From: an uncultured Chitinophagaceae bacterium
Lineage (GTDB): Bacteria; Bacteroidota; Bacteroidia; Chitinophagales; Chitinophagaceae
DNA length: 11,081 nt
Direction of reading: 5' to 3'
Assembly (NCBI GenBank): GCA_903841915.1
Contig: CAIMKO010000341.1
Span: 1-11,081, forward strand
Below the pieces are notes generated by a model. It was not told the origin of the DNA. It was given only the letters and a program-made list of their open reading frames with translations, and made no database searches. A program made the translations under genes and the position numbers. Shown here one piece after another: positions 1 through 7,033 of the stretch (position 1 is the first letter of the stretch; each line of letters begins with the position of its first letter).

Positions 1-1073
1 CTGAACAGGCCGAAGCCTTACTCAAAAAGAATGTAGAAGTTTGGATAGAAACAGGTGCAGGCAGTTCTGCTTTTGCATCTGATGAAGCCTACTCAGCAAA
101 AGGAATAAAAATAGGAGACCGCAAGCTGATTCTGGAACAAAGCGATCTTATATTTTCTATCAGCACCTTAACGGAAACCGATATTGCAGCTTTGAAAAGC
201 AATGCTGTGTTGATCGGAGTCTATCAACCTCTCTACAACTACGCTACCATGCAGCAATGGGCTGCTAAAAATATCTCATCATTCAGTCTGGACACCATTC
301 CGCGCACTACCCGTGCACAAAGCATGGATGTGCTGAGTAGTCAGGCAAATATTGCCGGTTATCGGGCCGTGTTATTGGCATCTACTTTGTTTCCCAGATA
401 TTTCCCAATGTTCATGACGGCAGCAGGAAGTATTCCTCCCGCAAAAGTGCTGATATTGGGGGCTGGAGTGGCCGGATTACAGGCTATAGCAACGGCCAAA
501 CGTTTGGGTGCCGTGATAGAAGTATTTGATACACGCCCAGCAGTGAAAGAAGAAGTGATGAGTCTGGGTGCAAAATTTGTTGAAGTAGAAGGTGCAGCCG
601 ATGCCAGCAAAGCCGGTGGTTATGCAGTAGAACAAACAGACGAATACAAACAAAAGCAACAGGCTCGCATTGCTGAAGCTGTTGCCAAAGCAGATATTAT
701 TATAACAACAGCACAAATTCCAGGAAAGCAAGCCCCGATCTTGTTAACGGAAGCGATGATCGCTTCCTTGAAGAACGGAAGTATCATCATTGATCTGGCT
801 GCAGCAACTGGTGGTAATACACCACTTACTAAAAACAACGAGACCATCGTTACAGAGAATGGTGTAACCATTTTGGGCAATAGTAACCTGCCAAGCGGAA
901 TGCCATTTGACGCTAGTAAGATGTATGGTAAAAACCTATTGAACTTTTTGCAACTAATCATCAATAAAGAAGCTGCATTGCATTTGAATTTTGAAGATGA
1001 TATTGTAAAAGGCTGCTGTATTACTAATAACGGAGAAGTAGTGAATGAAAGGGTAAAGAGTTTATTAGTTTAA
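1..1073 (+). CDS. pntAA: NAD(P) transhydrogenase alpha subunit, domain I (NAD(H)-binding), 5' partial
   Basis: Peripheral, cytoplasmic NAD(H)-binding component of the proton-translocating transhydrogenase, which passes hydride from NADH to NADP+. The frame is open from base 3 (EQAEALLKKNVEVWIETGAG...) to the stop at 1071-1073, so the gene starts left of the window; 356 residues are visible and roughly 20-30 N-terminal residues are missing compared with the usual 370-380. The TTG at 192 is internal, not the start. Family landmarks are TRAQSMDVLSSQANIAGYRAV (about 280-350 nt), the Rossmann glycine motif GAGVAG (459-476) followed by an acidic/Arg strand end VFDTRP, then TTAQIPGKQAP and SIIIDLAA. 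The protein ends after domain I with no membrane segments, so this is the split form, with the membrane part encoded by the next gene 62 bp downstream. Assignment is firm from motif order and from the two following subunit genes. Confidence 0.96.
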   Translation, partial: EQAEALLKKNVEVWIETGAGSSAFASDEAYSAKGIKIGDRKLILEQSDLIFSISTLTETDIAALKSNAVLIGVYQPLYNYATMQQWAAKNISSFSLDTIPRTTRAQSMDVLSSQANIAGYRAVLLASTLFPRYFPMFMTAAGSIPPAKVLILGAGVAGLQAIATAKRLGAVIEVFDTRPAVKEEVMSLGAKFVEVEGAADASKAGGYAVEQTDEYKQKQQARIAEAVAKADIIITTAQIPGKQAPILLTEAMIASLKNGSIIIDLAAATGGNTPLTKNNETIVTENGVTILGNSNLPSGMPFDASKMYGKNLLNFLQLIINKEAALHLNFEDDIVKGCCITNNGEVVNERVKSLLV

Positions 1074-1100
1074 TAGTTTACTTGTTTATTCGTGTTAAAG

Positions 1101-1124
1101 AATCTCAAATCATAAATCTCAAAT
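1101..1124. repeat. 10-bp direct repeat in the pntAA-pntAB spacer
   Basis: AATCTCAAAT occurs at 1101-1110 and again at 1115-1124, a 14-nt period (AATCTCAAATCATA then AATCTCAAATAAAG). It lies in the 62-bp spacer within the pnt operon. It resembles the low-complexity 'AAATCTCAAATC' strings often seen between Bacteroidota genes; no regulatory role can be read from it. Confidence 0.6.
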
Positions 1125-1135
1125 AAAGAATATCA

Positions 1136-1444
1136 ATGGAAAATATTTTAAAATTGGTTACAGAGAATCAACAGATGATCTATATCGTGATACTGATGGT
1201 GTTTCTCGGAATCGAAGTGATAGGCCGTGTACCCAGTGTGTTACACACACCATTAATGAGTGGTGCGAATGCCATCCATGGTGTCGTTATTATAGGTGCC
1301 ATCATTGTTATGGGCAAAGCAAGTACGGATAATTATTTAGCATTGGTATTAGGATTCTTAGCAGTAGTGCTGGGAACATTGAATGTGGTGGGTGGATTTG
1401 TAGTTACCGACAGAATGCTTGAAATGTTTAAGAAGAAAAAATAA
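1136..1444 (+). CDS. pntAB: NAD(P) transhydrogenase alpha-2 subunit (membrane domain II part)
   Basis: Small inner-membrane subunit (102 aa) matching the C-terminal membrane part of E. coli PntA. Three hydrophobic segments are visible at about residues 13-30, 44-62 and 66-90, followed by a Lys-rich cytoplasmic tail. The family signature LHTPLMSGANAIHGVVIIGA spans 36-55. E. coli has Ser in the NAIxG position, whereas this protein has His48, a membrane-embedded histidine like the one reported in the three-subunit Thermus enzyme. The ATG at 1136 gives the usual length of about 100 residues and has no obvious Shine-Dalgarno, as expected for Bacteroidota. It lies 62 bp after pntAA and 33 bp before pntB, and is surely co-transcribed. 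It pairs with PntB to form the proton channel that couples to hydride transfer. Confidence 0.95.
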   Translation: MENILKLVTENQQMIYIVILMVFLGIEVIGRVPSVLHTPLMSGANAIHGVVIIGAIIVMGKASTDNYLALVLGFLAVVLGTLNVVGGFVVTDRMLEMFKKKK

Positions 1445-1477
1445 AAATCCAATTATTTACTCCAATTACAAGAAACT

Positions 1478-2908
1478 ATGCAACTCGATATACTTACTAT
1501 TGCCTACATCATCGGTTCAGTAACTTTTATTCTCGGCTTAAAAATGTTGTCCAATCCTTTGGCTGCACGAAAGGGAAATCTGATCGCAGCAGGAGGTATG
1601 ACCATCGCCATTTTTGCAACAATATTTTTATATCAAACTGAAGACGGACAGGGATTACACAATTATGCGTGGATATTTTCCGGTTTGATCATCGGTTCCA
1701 TCATCGGTACGCTTGCTGCTAAAAAGGTAAAGATGACAGCCATGCCTGAAATGGTAAGTATGTTTAACGGTATGGGCGGTGCCTGTGCTGCTTTGATCTC
1801 TGCTGTTGAATTTGATCATGTGTATCGCGAATTTAGATTAGACTCAAACAGTTTTGCGGCTGTTGTTCCTTTCGGTCATTACTTTACGATCAGTGCCGGT
1901 GCCATCATCGGGGGTGTTTCTTTTGCAGGCAGTATGATCGCATGGGGTAAATTGAATGGTCGTGTCAAAGATTTTACATTCAATGGTCAACATATCGTTA
2001 ACCTGCTTGTATTTGGTTTTATAGTGGTTGTTGCCGGCCTTACCTATTGGTCAAACACTTCCGTTACCAATATCTGGTTTCTGATAACAATACTTACGGC
2101 GTTGGTGTACGGGGTTATGTTCGTATTGCCAATTGGCGGTGCAGATATGCCTGTTGTTATTTCCCTGTTGAATTCATTCACCGGAGTTGCGGCGGCTTGT
2201 GGCGGATTTTTATACAATAACAAAGTCATGCTTACCGGTGGTATCCTGGTTGGCGCTGCGGGTACACTCTTAACGATATTGATGTGTAAGGCCATGAACA
2301 GAAGTTTGATGAATGTTTTGGTTGGTTCATTTGGTACAAAACATACAGCATCCGGTGGTCCTGCAAAACAGGCTGGCAATCACAAAGAAATTACTGTTAC
2401 CGATGCAGCCATGCTCATGAGTTATGCCAAGAAAGTATTTATCGTTCCAGGTTACGGATTGGCTGTCGCACAAGCACAGCATACTTGTCATGAACTGGAA
2501 AAATTACTCGAAGAAAAAGGAGTGGAAGTAAAATATGCCATTCACCCTGTTGCGGGACGTATGCCCGGCCATATGAACGTTTTATTGGCAGAAGCTGATG
2601 TGAGCTATGATAAATTACTGGAAATGGAAAATGCCAATGATGAATTTAAATCAACCGATGTTGTATTGATCCTCGGTGCAAATGATGTTGTGAATCCTGC
2701 TGCAAAAAATGACCCTTCTTCACCCATATACGGTATGCCTATCTTAGAAGTAGAGCAAGCCAAAACGGTGATTGTTAATAAACGGAGTATGAAACCCGGT
2801 TATGCGGGTATTGAGAACGACCTTTTCTATCAACCCAAAACATCTATGCTCTTCGGTGATGCAAAAGCTGCTTTGCAGAAATTGATCGCTGAGATCAAAA
2901 ATGTATAA
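1478..2908 (+). CDS. pntB: NAD(P) transhydrogenase beta subunit
   Basis: Inner-membrane beta subunit (476 aa; E. coli PntB is 462) carrying most of the proton channel (domain II) and the NADP(H)-binding domain III. Residues 1 to about 275 contain eight or nine hydrophobic segments; the C-terminal 160 residues form the cytoplasmic NADP site. Domain III motifs are all present: GYGLAVAQAQ at 325-334, HPVAGRMPGHMNVLLAEA at 356-373, GANDVVNP at 400-407 and NKRSMKPGYAG at 434-444. In the second/third membrane region, E. coli has the channel residue His91 (ELVAILHSF); the aligned stretch here is EMVSMFNGM, so Asn97 replaces it, complementing His48 in PntAB. The ATG at 1478 begins directly with the first membrane helix and no better upstream start exists. 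It is the last gene of the pnt operon. Confidence 0.97.
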   Translation: MQLDILTIAYIIGSVTFILGLKMLSNPLAARKGNLIAAGGMTIAIFATIFLYQTEDGQGLHNYAWIFSGLIIGSIIGTLAAKKVKMTAMPEMVSMFNGMGGACAALISAVEFDHVYREFRLDSNSFAAVVPFGHYFTISAGAIIGGVSFAGSMIAWGKLNGRVKDFTFNGQHIVNLLVFGFIVVVAGLTYWSNTSVTNIWFLITILTALVYGVMFVLPIGGADMPVVISLLNSFTGVAAACGGFLYNNKVMLTGGILVGAAGTLLTILMCKAMNRSLMNVLVGSFGTKHTASGGPAKQAGNHKEITVTDAAMLMSYAKKVFIVPGYGLAVAQAQHTCHELEKLLEEKGVEVKYAIHPVAGRMPGHMNVLLAEADVSYDKLLEMENANDEFKSTDVVLILGANDVVNPAAKNDPSSPIYGMPILEVEQAKTVIVNKRSMKPGYAGIENDLFYQPKTSMLFGDAKAALQKLIAEIKNV

Positions 2909-2915
2909 TTCTTTC

Positions 2916-2947
2916 TGAGCATTATCATATTTTAATGCGCATGCTCA
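2916..2947. repeat. Inverted repeat between pntB and psuK
   Basis: TGAGCAT (2916-2922) and ATGCTCA (2941-2947) are perfect 7-bp inverted arms separated by 18 nt, and the right arm overlaps the self-complementary GCATGC at 2939-2944. It starts 7 bp after the pntB stop and ends 2 bp before the -7 box of psuK. It could end pnt transcription (no T-run follows) or be an operator over the psuK promoter; the sequence does not decide. Confidence 0.4.
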
Positions 2948-2949
2948 AT

Positions 2950-2958
2950 TACTTTTGC
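2950..2958 (+). promoter_or_regulatory. Bacteroidota-type -7 box of psuK
   Basis: TACTTTTGC matches the Bacteroidota housekeeping -7 consensus TAnnTTTGC at every fixed position. Only four bases (AGCT) lie between it and the ATG at 2963, so transcription should begin at or within a few bases of the start codon. No good -33 TTG/TTTG element is visible at the expected distance (about 2925-2932). Confidence 0.6.
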
Positions 2959-2962
2959 AGCT

Positions 2963-3883
2963 ATGTCAAACCCAGTAATTTGTATCGGCGCAGCACTGGT
3001 GGATGAATTATATCATGCCAGTCATCCCATTCTTTTAGCAACCACCAATGAAGGAACCGTTCACCGCAGTGCAGGTGGCGTTAGCAGAAATATTGCACAT
3101 CAATTGGCACTGCTCGGCGTTCCCGTTCAGCTGATCAGTGTGTTTGGAAGTGATGGAGAAGGCGACTGGCTAAAAACGATCTGCGAATACACCGGGATAC
3201 AATTAGATGCTGCTATCACTACTTCTGCTCTTACCGGAAAATATACAGGCATCCTTAATCAGGATGGCTCTTTATTTACGGCATTTCTTACCAATCCGCC
3301 ATTGCATTTAATTACACCCGAACATTTAGAAAAAAACAAAGCACTTTTAGAAACAGCCTCCTGCATTTTAGCAGATGCCAATATAAATGTAGAAACAACA
3401 CAATGGCTGTTGTCGTTTAGTAAAGAAAGCAGGATCCCTTTTATTATAGAGCCGGTTTCTGTTCCCCCTGCCGAAAAATATCGGAGTGCAGATTTGGAAG
3501 GCTTGTATTTAATTACACCTAATGAAGACGAACTGCCGGTATTGTGTAGCCCAAGCGCAACAACCATTCAGGAACAGGTAGATGAATTACTGGGCAGAGG
3601 CGTGCAGAATATCTGGTTACATAGAGGGGCTGAAGGATCTTCTTTCTTCAGCAAAGATAAATCCCTCACATTGGCTGCTCCGGATGCAATAGTAAAAGAT
3701 TGTACAGGCGCAGGCGATGGTTCTGTTTCAGGATTTATTCTGGCAAAATATCTAAACAAAAGCCATGAAGAAAGTTTACGTATTGCACATACTTTATCCG
3801 CCGAAATATTGCAGGTAAACGGAGCCATTGCAACACACCTCAATCAGGAAAAATTACTGCAACTGGTTTCTAAATATTATTAG
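2963..3883 (+). CDS. psuK: PfkB-family carbohydrate kinase, probable pseudouridine kinase
   Basis: Cytosolic ribokinase-fold kinase (306 aa). PfkB signature 1 is GGVSRNIAHQLALLG at 38-52, where the Gly pair and Asn contact the sugar. NEDE at 187-190 matches the conserved ATP/Mg-site N-x-x-E region, and signature 2 is DCTGAGDGSVSGF at 246-258, with GAGD forming the anion hole and Asp252 the catalytic base. The start is fixed by the -7 box four bases upstream. PfkB kinases cannot be assigned a substrate from motifs alone; the call rests on psuG being the next gene on the same strand. Pseudouridine kinase makes pseudouridine 5'-phosphate, which PsuG then splits. If the pairing is fortuitous, another nucleoside or sugar would be the substrate. 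The gene lies 54 bp after pntB but appears to have its own promoter. Confidence 0.82.
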   Translation: MSNPVICIGAALVDELYHASHPILLATTNEGTVHRSAGGVSRNIAHQLALLGVPVQLISVFGSDGEGDWLKTICEYTGIQLDAAITTSALTGKYTGILNQDGSLFTAFLTNPPLHLITPEHLEKNKALLETASCILADANINVETTQWLLSFSKESRIPFIIEPVSVPPAEKYRSADLEGLYLITPNEDELPVLCSPSATTIQEQVDELLGRGVQNIWLHRGAEGSSFFSKDKSLTLAAPDAIVKDCTGAGDGSVSGFILAKYLNKSHEESLRIAHTLSAEILQVNGAIATHLNQEKLLQLVSKYY

Positions 3884-3889
3884 AGGAGG

Positions 3890-3924
3890 GAAGGTTTAAG
3901 GTGGAAGGTATAGGGTAGAAGATG
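3890..3924. repeat. Degenerate purine-rich 7-nt tandem repeat
   Basis: Five consecutive heptads can be read: GAAGGTT, TAAGGTG, GAAGGTA, TAGGGTA, GAAGATG, with consensus (G/T)AAGGTn. It begins 6 bp after the psuK stop codon and is almost pure purine plus T on the + strand. Similar strings are often seen after Bacteroidota genes; its function is unknown. Confidence 0.55.
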
Positions 3925-4045
3925 GGTAGCGTTTTAAATTAAATATTTTTTCTTTTTTGATTCCTGCTTATCTATCTTAATTAAACTTCTGTTGTGTAGC
4001 TACAATGAAACACATTTGGACAACGTTTTAAATTTAGGAAAAGGA

Positions 4046-4144
4046 TGTCATGGTGATGCACTCGAACCATGATTTTATAACGATCATTCCGTTTAGCACT
4101 CTTCGAGAACCCTGCTTTTGCCGGCAGGCAGGCTCAGAGTAACA
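4046..4144. repeat. MITE/REP-like palindromic repeat, probably degraded
   Basis: The ends are weak inverted matches (TGTCATGGTGATGC at 4046-4059 against the complement of GGCTCAGAGTAACA at 4131-4144). Inside is an imperfect hairpin at 4098-4140: ACTCT pairs with AGAGT, GAG with CTC, and CCTGC (4111-4115) with GCAGG (4124-4128), around a loop containing GCCGG. The GCCGGCAGGCAGG core and TGTCATG...CTCAG-type ends resemble multi-copy intergenic repeats I recall from Bacteroidota genomes. Copy number cannot be judged from one window. Confidence 0.45.
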
Positions 4145-4156
4145 ATCCTTAACTAA

Positions 4157-4184
4157 TTGGCATAAACTTTTACGCATAACTTTA
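4157..4184 (+). promoter_or_regulatory. Probable promoter of psuG
   Basis: TTG at 4157-4159 is followed, after 17 bases, by TAACTTTA at 4177-4184, matching the Bacteroidota -33 (TTG) / -7 (TAnnTTTG) pattern except for A in place of the last G. Seven bases separate it from the ATG at 4192, so a leaderless or nearly leaderless mRNA is predicted. It implies psuG can be transcribed apart from psuK. Confidence 0.45.
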
Positions 4185-4191
4185 TTCAACA

Positions 4192-5103
4192 ATGATCAAT
4201 CCTTTTCTTCAAATACATCCCGAAATTGCTGATGCATTAAAACTAGGCAAACCGGTTGTTGCCTTAGAATCAACCATCATTTCTCATGGAATGCCTTATC
4301 CGAAAAATGTAGAGACAGCATTGGCTGTTGAACAAACAGTTCGAGATAATGCTGCCATTCCTGCCACCATCGCCATATTTGACGGCAAATGTTTTGTAGG
4401 CTTATCTGCCCAACAAATTGAATTCTTCGGTAAGGCCAAAGATGTATGGAAAGTAAGTCTGCGTGATATGCCCTATGTCATCTCTAAAAAATTATATGGT
4501 GCTACAACAGTTGCTGCTACCATGCGTATAGCATCGATGGCAGGAATAAAGATCTTTGTAACGGGTGGGATTGGCGGTGTACATCGCGGTGCAGCAAAAA
4601 GCATGGATATTTCTGCCGATCTTACTGAAATGGAAAACACTTCTGTTGCCGTTATTTCTGCTGGAGTTAAATCTATTTTGGATATTGAACTCACTTTAGA
4701 ATATCTGGAAACAAAAGGGATCCCTGTGGTAACATTCGGACAAAGTGAATTCCCCAGCTTTTATTCGCGTAATAGTGGGTTGGATTCTCCGCTTCGCTTA
4801 GATACCGCCGGAGAAATTGCAGAAATGCTGCAAACCAAGTGGGCATTGGGTTTGCAAGGGTCTGTTTTAATTGCCAATCCCGTTCCTGCACATCAGGAAA
4901 TTGATGCCAATGAAATGAAACTGCATATTGATGCTGCATTGCAGGCGGCCACTGAAAGAAATATCAAAGGAAAAGAAGTAACACCATTCTTACTCCAATG
5001 GATCGCTCAACATACCGAAGGCGAAAGCCTCGAAGCCAATATTGCTTTAATTAAGAACAATGCAAAATTGGGTGCAGAAATAGCTCTGGCATTTTCTGTC
5101 TAA
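4192..5103 (+). CDS. psuG: Pseudouridine-5'-phosphate glycosidase
   Basis: Cytosolic enzyme (303 aa; E. coli PsuG 312) that breaks the C-C glycosidic bond of pseudouridine 5'-phosphate to give uracil and ribose 5-phosphate, with a Mn2+ ion and a lysine that attacks C1'. The whole sequence fits the family (IndA/PsuG): VALESTIISHGMPYPKN at 23-39, VWKVSLRD at 85-92, TGGIGGVHRGA at 124-134, DISADLTE at 139-146 and SAGVKSILD at 156-164. By alignment with E. coli, Glu26, Lys87, Asp143 and Lys160 correspond to Glu31, Lys93, Asp149 (metal) and Lys166 (nucleophile). All key residues are kept, so it should be active. The start at 4192 gives the family length and lies 7 bp after a -7-like box. It supports the psuK call for the kinase 308 bp upstream. 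Its stop is 5 bp from the stop of the opposing GH127 gene. Confidence 0.96.
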   Translation: MINPFLQIHPEIADALKLGKPVVALESTIISHGMPYPKNVETALAVEQTVRDNAAIPATIAIFDGKCFVGLSAQQIEFFGKAKDVWKVSLRDMPYVISKKLYGATTVAATMRIASMAGIKIFVTGGIGGVHRGAAKSMDISADLTEMENTSVAVISAGVKSILDIELTLEYLETKGIPVVTFGQSEFPSFYSRNSGLDSPLRLDTAGEIAEMLQTKWALGLQGSVLIANPVPAHQEIDANEMKLHIDAALQAATERNIKGKEVTPFLLQWIAQHTEGESLEANIALIKNNAKLGAEIALAFSV

Positions 5104-5108
5104 TCATT

Positions 5109-7022
5109 TTATTTAAAACTTACTTGCCTTAATATAGTTTTTCCCATTGGTATCAGTTCTGTTTTTTCAATGGTATTATTACTTTGATTTTTTAAGGATA
5201 CGATGATCTTTCCATTTTCGTAATAGCCAGGATTGCTGTCAGCATAAGCATATCTTGTATTGCTGACAGGCTTGTACATCCAATCCGAAAAATCAGCAAC
5301 ATAAATTTTACCTTTTATGGCTGTTGCTGCGATCGGCTTTGCAAAAACCAATGCCCCGTAAGTAAAATATTTTTCGTGGTTATTGTCTTCTCGAACTTTC
5401 ACTTCAGCCGAAAAATCTAGACTAACGCTGTCATTTGATTTAAATGTCCTGCTGATAAGGATATAACCATTTTCAATACGGTAGTTTTCTTTTGTGATGA
5501 TATTGTTTGCCCAGTCAGGTTTTCTGACCTTTAGTGTAAAGTGAATATTTTTAGCCGAACTTATCTTGAATGTAAAGTTGTTGTTGTACGGATAGTTTGT
5601 CAACTCTTCAACGCGAAGCTTTACATTTTTAACTGAAGTATTTACCACAGTAGGGGCCAGCAATGCAGCAACCAGAATGCTATCCGTTTCTTTTAGCCAG
5701 CTGGATTGAATAAAATAAGGCGTAATCCTTCCTGCATTCGGATTACAGCATACAGCTACATCCTGATGTGCCGGTGAATACTTATAACGTGTTTGATTCC
5801 TGCCTGCCTCCACTTCACCATTCTTTGTTCCCATCATTTCATAAGAATTATCCGTCTTTAAATAAGCAATGCCGGAATGATCCGGATCTCTGCTGCCTTG
5901 AGCAGCGTTATAGAAAATATTCTCTGCAGCTTCGGCATATTGATGGTTACCTGTTTTTTGTAGCAATACCGTATAACTATTCATTAGCTCCTGAAGGGAA
6001 CAATATTCATATCCAACTGTTGTGCTATTGGCAGACCTGCCACCGATCCATTCATCACCTATGGGTGCTCCCGAAAGCGTGCTGCAATTTTTTATTCTGG
6101 AAAGGTAAATTTCCAATGCTTTTTGCAGTTCACTGTTTCCCGATGCATAGGCTGCAATGGTCAATGGCCTCAGATGTTCGTAAGTATGTGCCCCATGCGA
6201 TTGTAATTTATACCCCGGATCAAAAATATTTTTAAGCTGCACATCTTTCTCCGAACTGATATTATTGGAGAAATTCATGAACAGGAACAATGCATAATCC
6301 CTATATTTTTTATTACCGGTAAGTTGCTGCATTCTGTCCAATACATCCGTAAATGTCAGACCATGTGCAACCCCTCCGGAGAAACCATTCCCCACATTAA
6401 AAGGATCTGAATGATCAATAGGATACTGCTGCATTACATTGTCAACTGCTTTCAATAGTGCATTCCATACTTTTTGATTATGTGTGTATTCGTAATAGGC
6501 CAAAAGACCGCGATATAAAGTTGCTTTAGCCCAGAGCTCGCCATTCTCAGTAGTAAAACGATAACGTAATTCTGTATCATAGATTCCTAGATATCCATCT
6601 GCATCCTGTGTTGCCAATATCCGGTTGATATAGTTCCTGGTTTTTTTGATTGCGTTAACATCATTCAATAATAAAGCATTGCGGATATAGCCGTCCCACC
6701 AGTTAGATTGTGTTTCACTGTTCCACCATTTGTACTGGTCATCGCCTTCCGCATCTCCTGATTTTAAATTGCCCAGATCCTTCGTTTTACTATGTTTCTG
6801 TAATCTGCCTTCTCCATAAATAGGATCATTGATCAGTGAAGGGACCAATAGGTCTAAATTTCCAACAAATCCTGCCATGTCTTTTTGCATCTGCTCTCTT
6901 ATCCAGCCAGAAGGTTTTACTGAACCAAAGGGAAGTTGCTGCAATTTTTCTTTTAAAGAGGTTGACTGCGACATTACTGAAACTGAAACAGTAATAAAGC
7001 AAAACAAAAATATCTTTTTCAT
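5109..7022 (-). CDS. Secreted GH127-type beta-L-arabinofuranosidase (DUF1680)
   Basis: Exported glycoside hydrolase (637 aa) of the Glyco_hydro_127/DUF1680 family, which removes beta-L-arabinofuranose from plant glycans by a Zn-bound cysteine nucleophile. Residues 1-19 form a signal peptide ending SVMSQ. An (alpha/alpha)6 barrel runs to about 430, followed by a beta-rich C-terminal part. Catalytic residues are visible by comparison with HypBA1: Glu324 in GDEWIGG (acid/base), Glu339 and Cys341 in GYEYC, and the CC pair Cys425-Cys426 in VAVCCNPNAGRITPYFIQ, giving a Glu-Cys3 zinc site with Cys425 as likely nucleophile. Length is close to HypBA1 (658). The ATG at 7020-7022 is 11 bp after the GH92 stop, so it is the last gene of the four-gene operon. 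The same fold includes GH146 and other arabinofuranosidases, so the exact family and linkage are less certain than the fold. Confidence 0.88.
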   Translation of the reverse strand: MKKIFLFCFITVSVSVMSQSTSLKEKLQQLPFGSVKPSGWIREQMQKDMAGFVGNLDLLVPSLINDPIYGEGRLQKHSKTKDLGNLKSGDAEGDDQYKWWNSETQSNWWDGYIRNALLLNDVNAIKKTRNYINRILATQDADGYLGIYDTELRYRFTTENGELWAKATLYRGLLAYYEYTHNQKVWNALLKAVDNVMQQYPIDHSDPFNVGNGFSGGVAHGLTFTDVLDRMQQLTGNKKYRDYALFLFMNFSNNISSEKDVQLKNIFDPGYKLQSHGAHTYEHLRPLTIAAYASGNSELQKALEIYLSRIKNCSTLSGAPIGDEWIGGRSANSTTVGYEYCSLQELMNSYTVLLQKTGNHQYAEAAENIFYNAAQGSRDPDHSGIAYLKTDNSYEMMGTKNGEVEAGRNQTRYKYSPAHQDVAVCCNPNAGRITPYFIQSSWLKETDSILVAALLAPTVVNTSVKNVKLRVEELTNYPYNNNFTFKISSAKNIHFTLKVRKPDWANNIITKENYRIENGYILISRTFKSNDSVSLDFSAEVKVREDNNHEKYFTYGALVFAKPIAATAIKGKIYVADFSDWMYKPVSNTRYAYADSNPGYYENGKIIVSLKNQSNNTIEKTELIPMGKTILRQVSFK

Positions 7023-7033
7023 TGTATTTGATT

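Larger units (their letters stand above)
3884..4191. other. Intergenic region psuK-psuG
   Basis: This 308-bp stretch carries no gene; the longest ATG-led frames on the + strand are under 10 codons. From left to right it holds a purine-rich degenerate heptad repeat (3890-3924), a T-rich run without a hairpin (about 3940-3960), a MITE-like palindromic segment (4046-4144), and a promoter-like sequence ahead of psuG (4157-4184). The GAGGAGGG after the psuK stop resembles a ribosome site but leads to no reading frame. Confidence 0.7.

Noticed and set aside
192..194. TTG as the start of the first transhydrogenase gene
   Set aside because: The frame is open and family-like back to base 3, so this codon is internal Leu in a gene that begins outside the window.
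3882..3890. Shine-Dalgarno-like GAGGAGGG after psuK
   Set aside because: No reading frame longer than a few codons follows, and the genes here do not use Shine-Dalgarno sequences.
3884..4191. Riboswitch or leader RNA ahead of psuG
   Set aside because: The -7-like box at 4177-4184 leaves almost no leader, and the palindromic segment upstream has repeat-like rather than aptamer-like features.
5768..6235. 155-residue open frame on the + strand opposite the GH127 gene
   Set aside because: It lies wholly within a clear GH127 gene, is rich in Cys, His and Leu without domain features, and is a typical antisense shadow.
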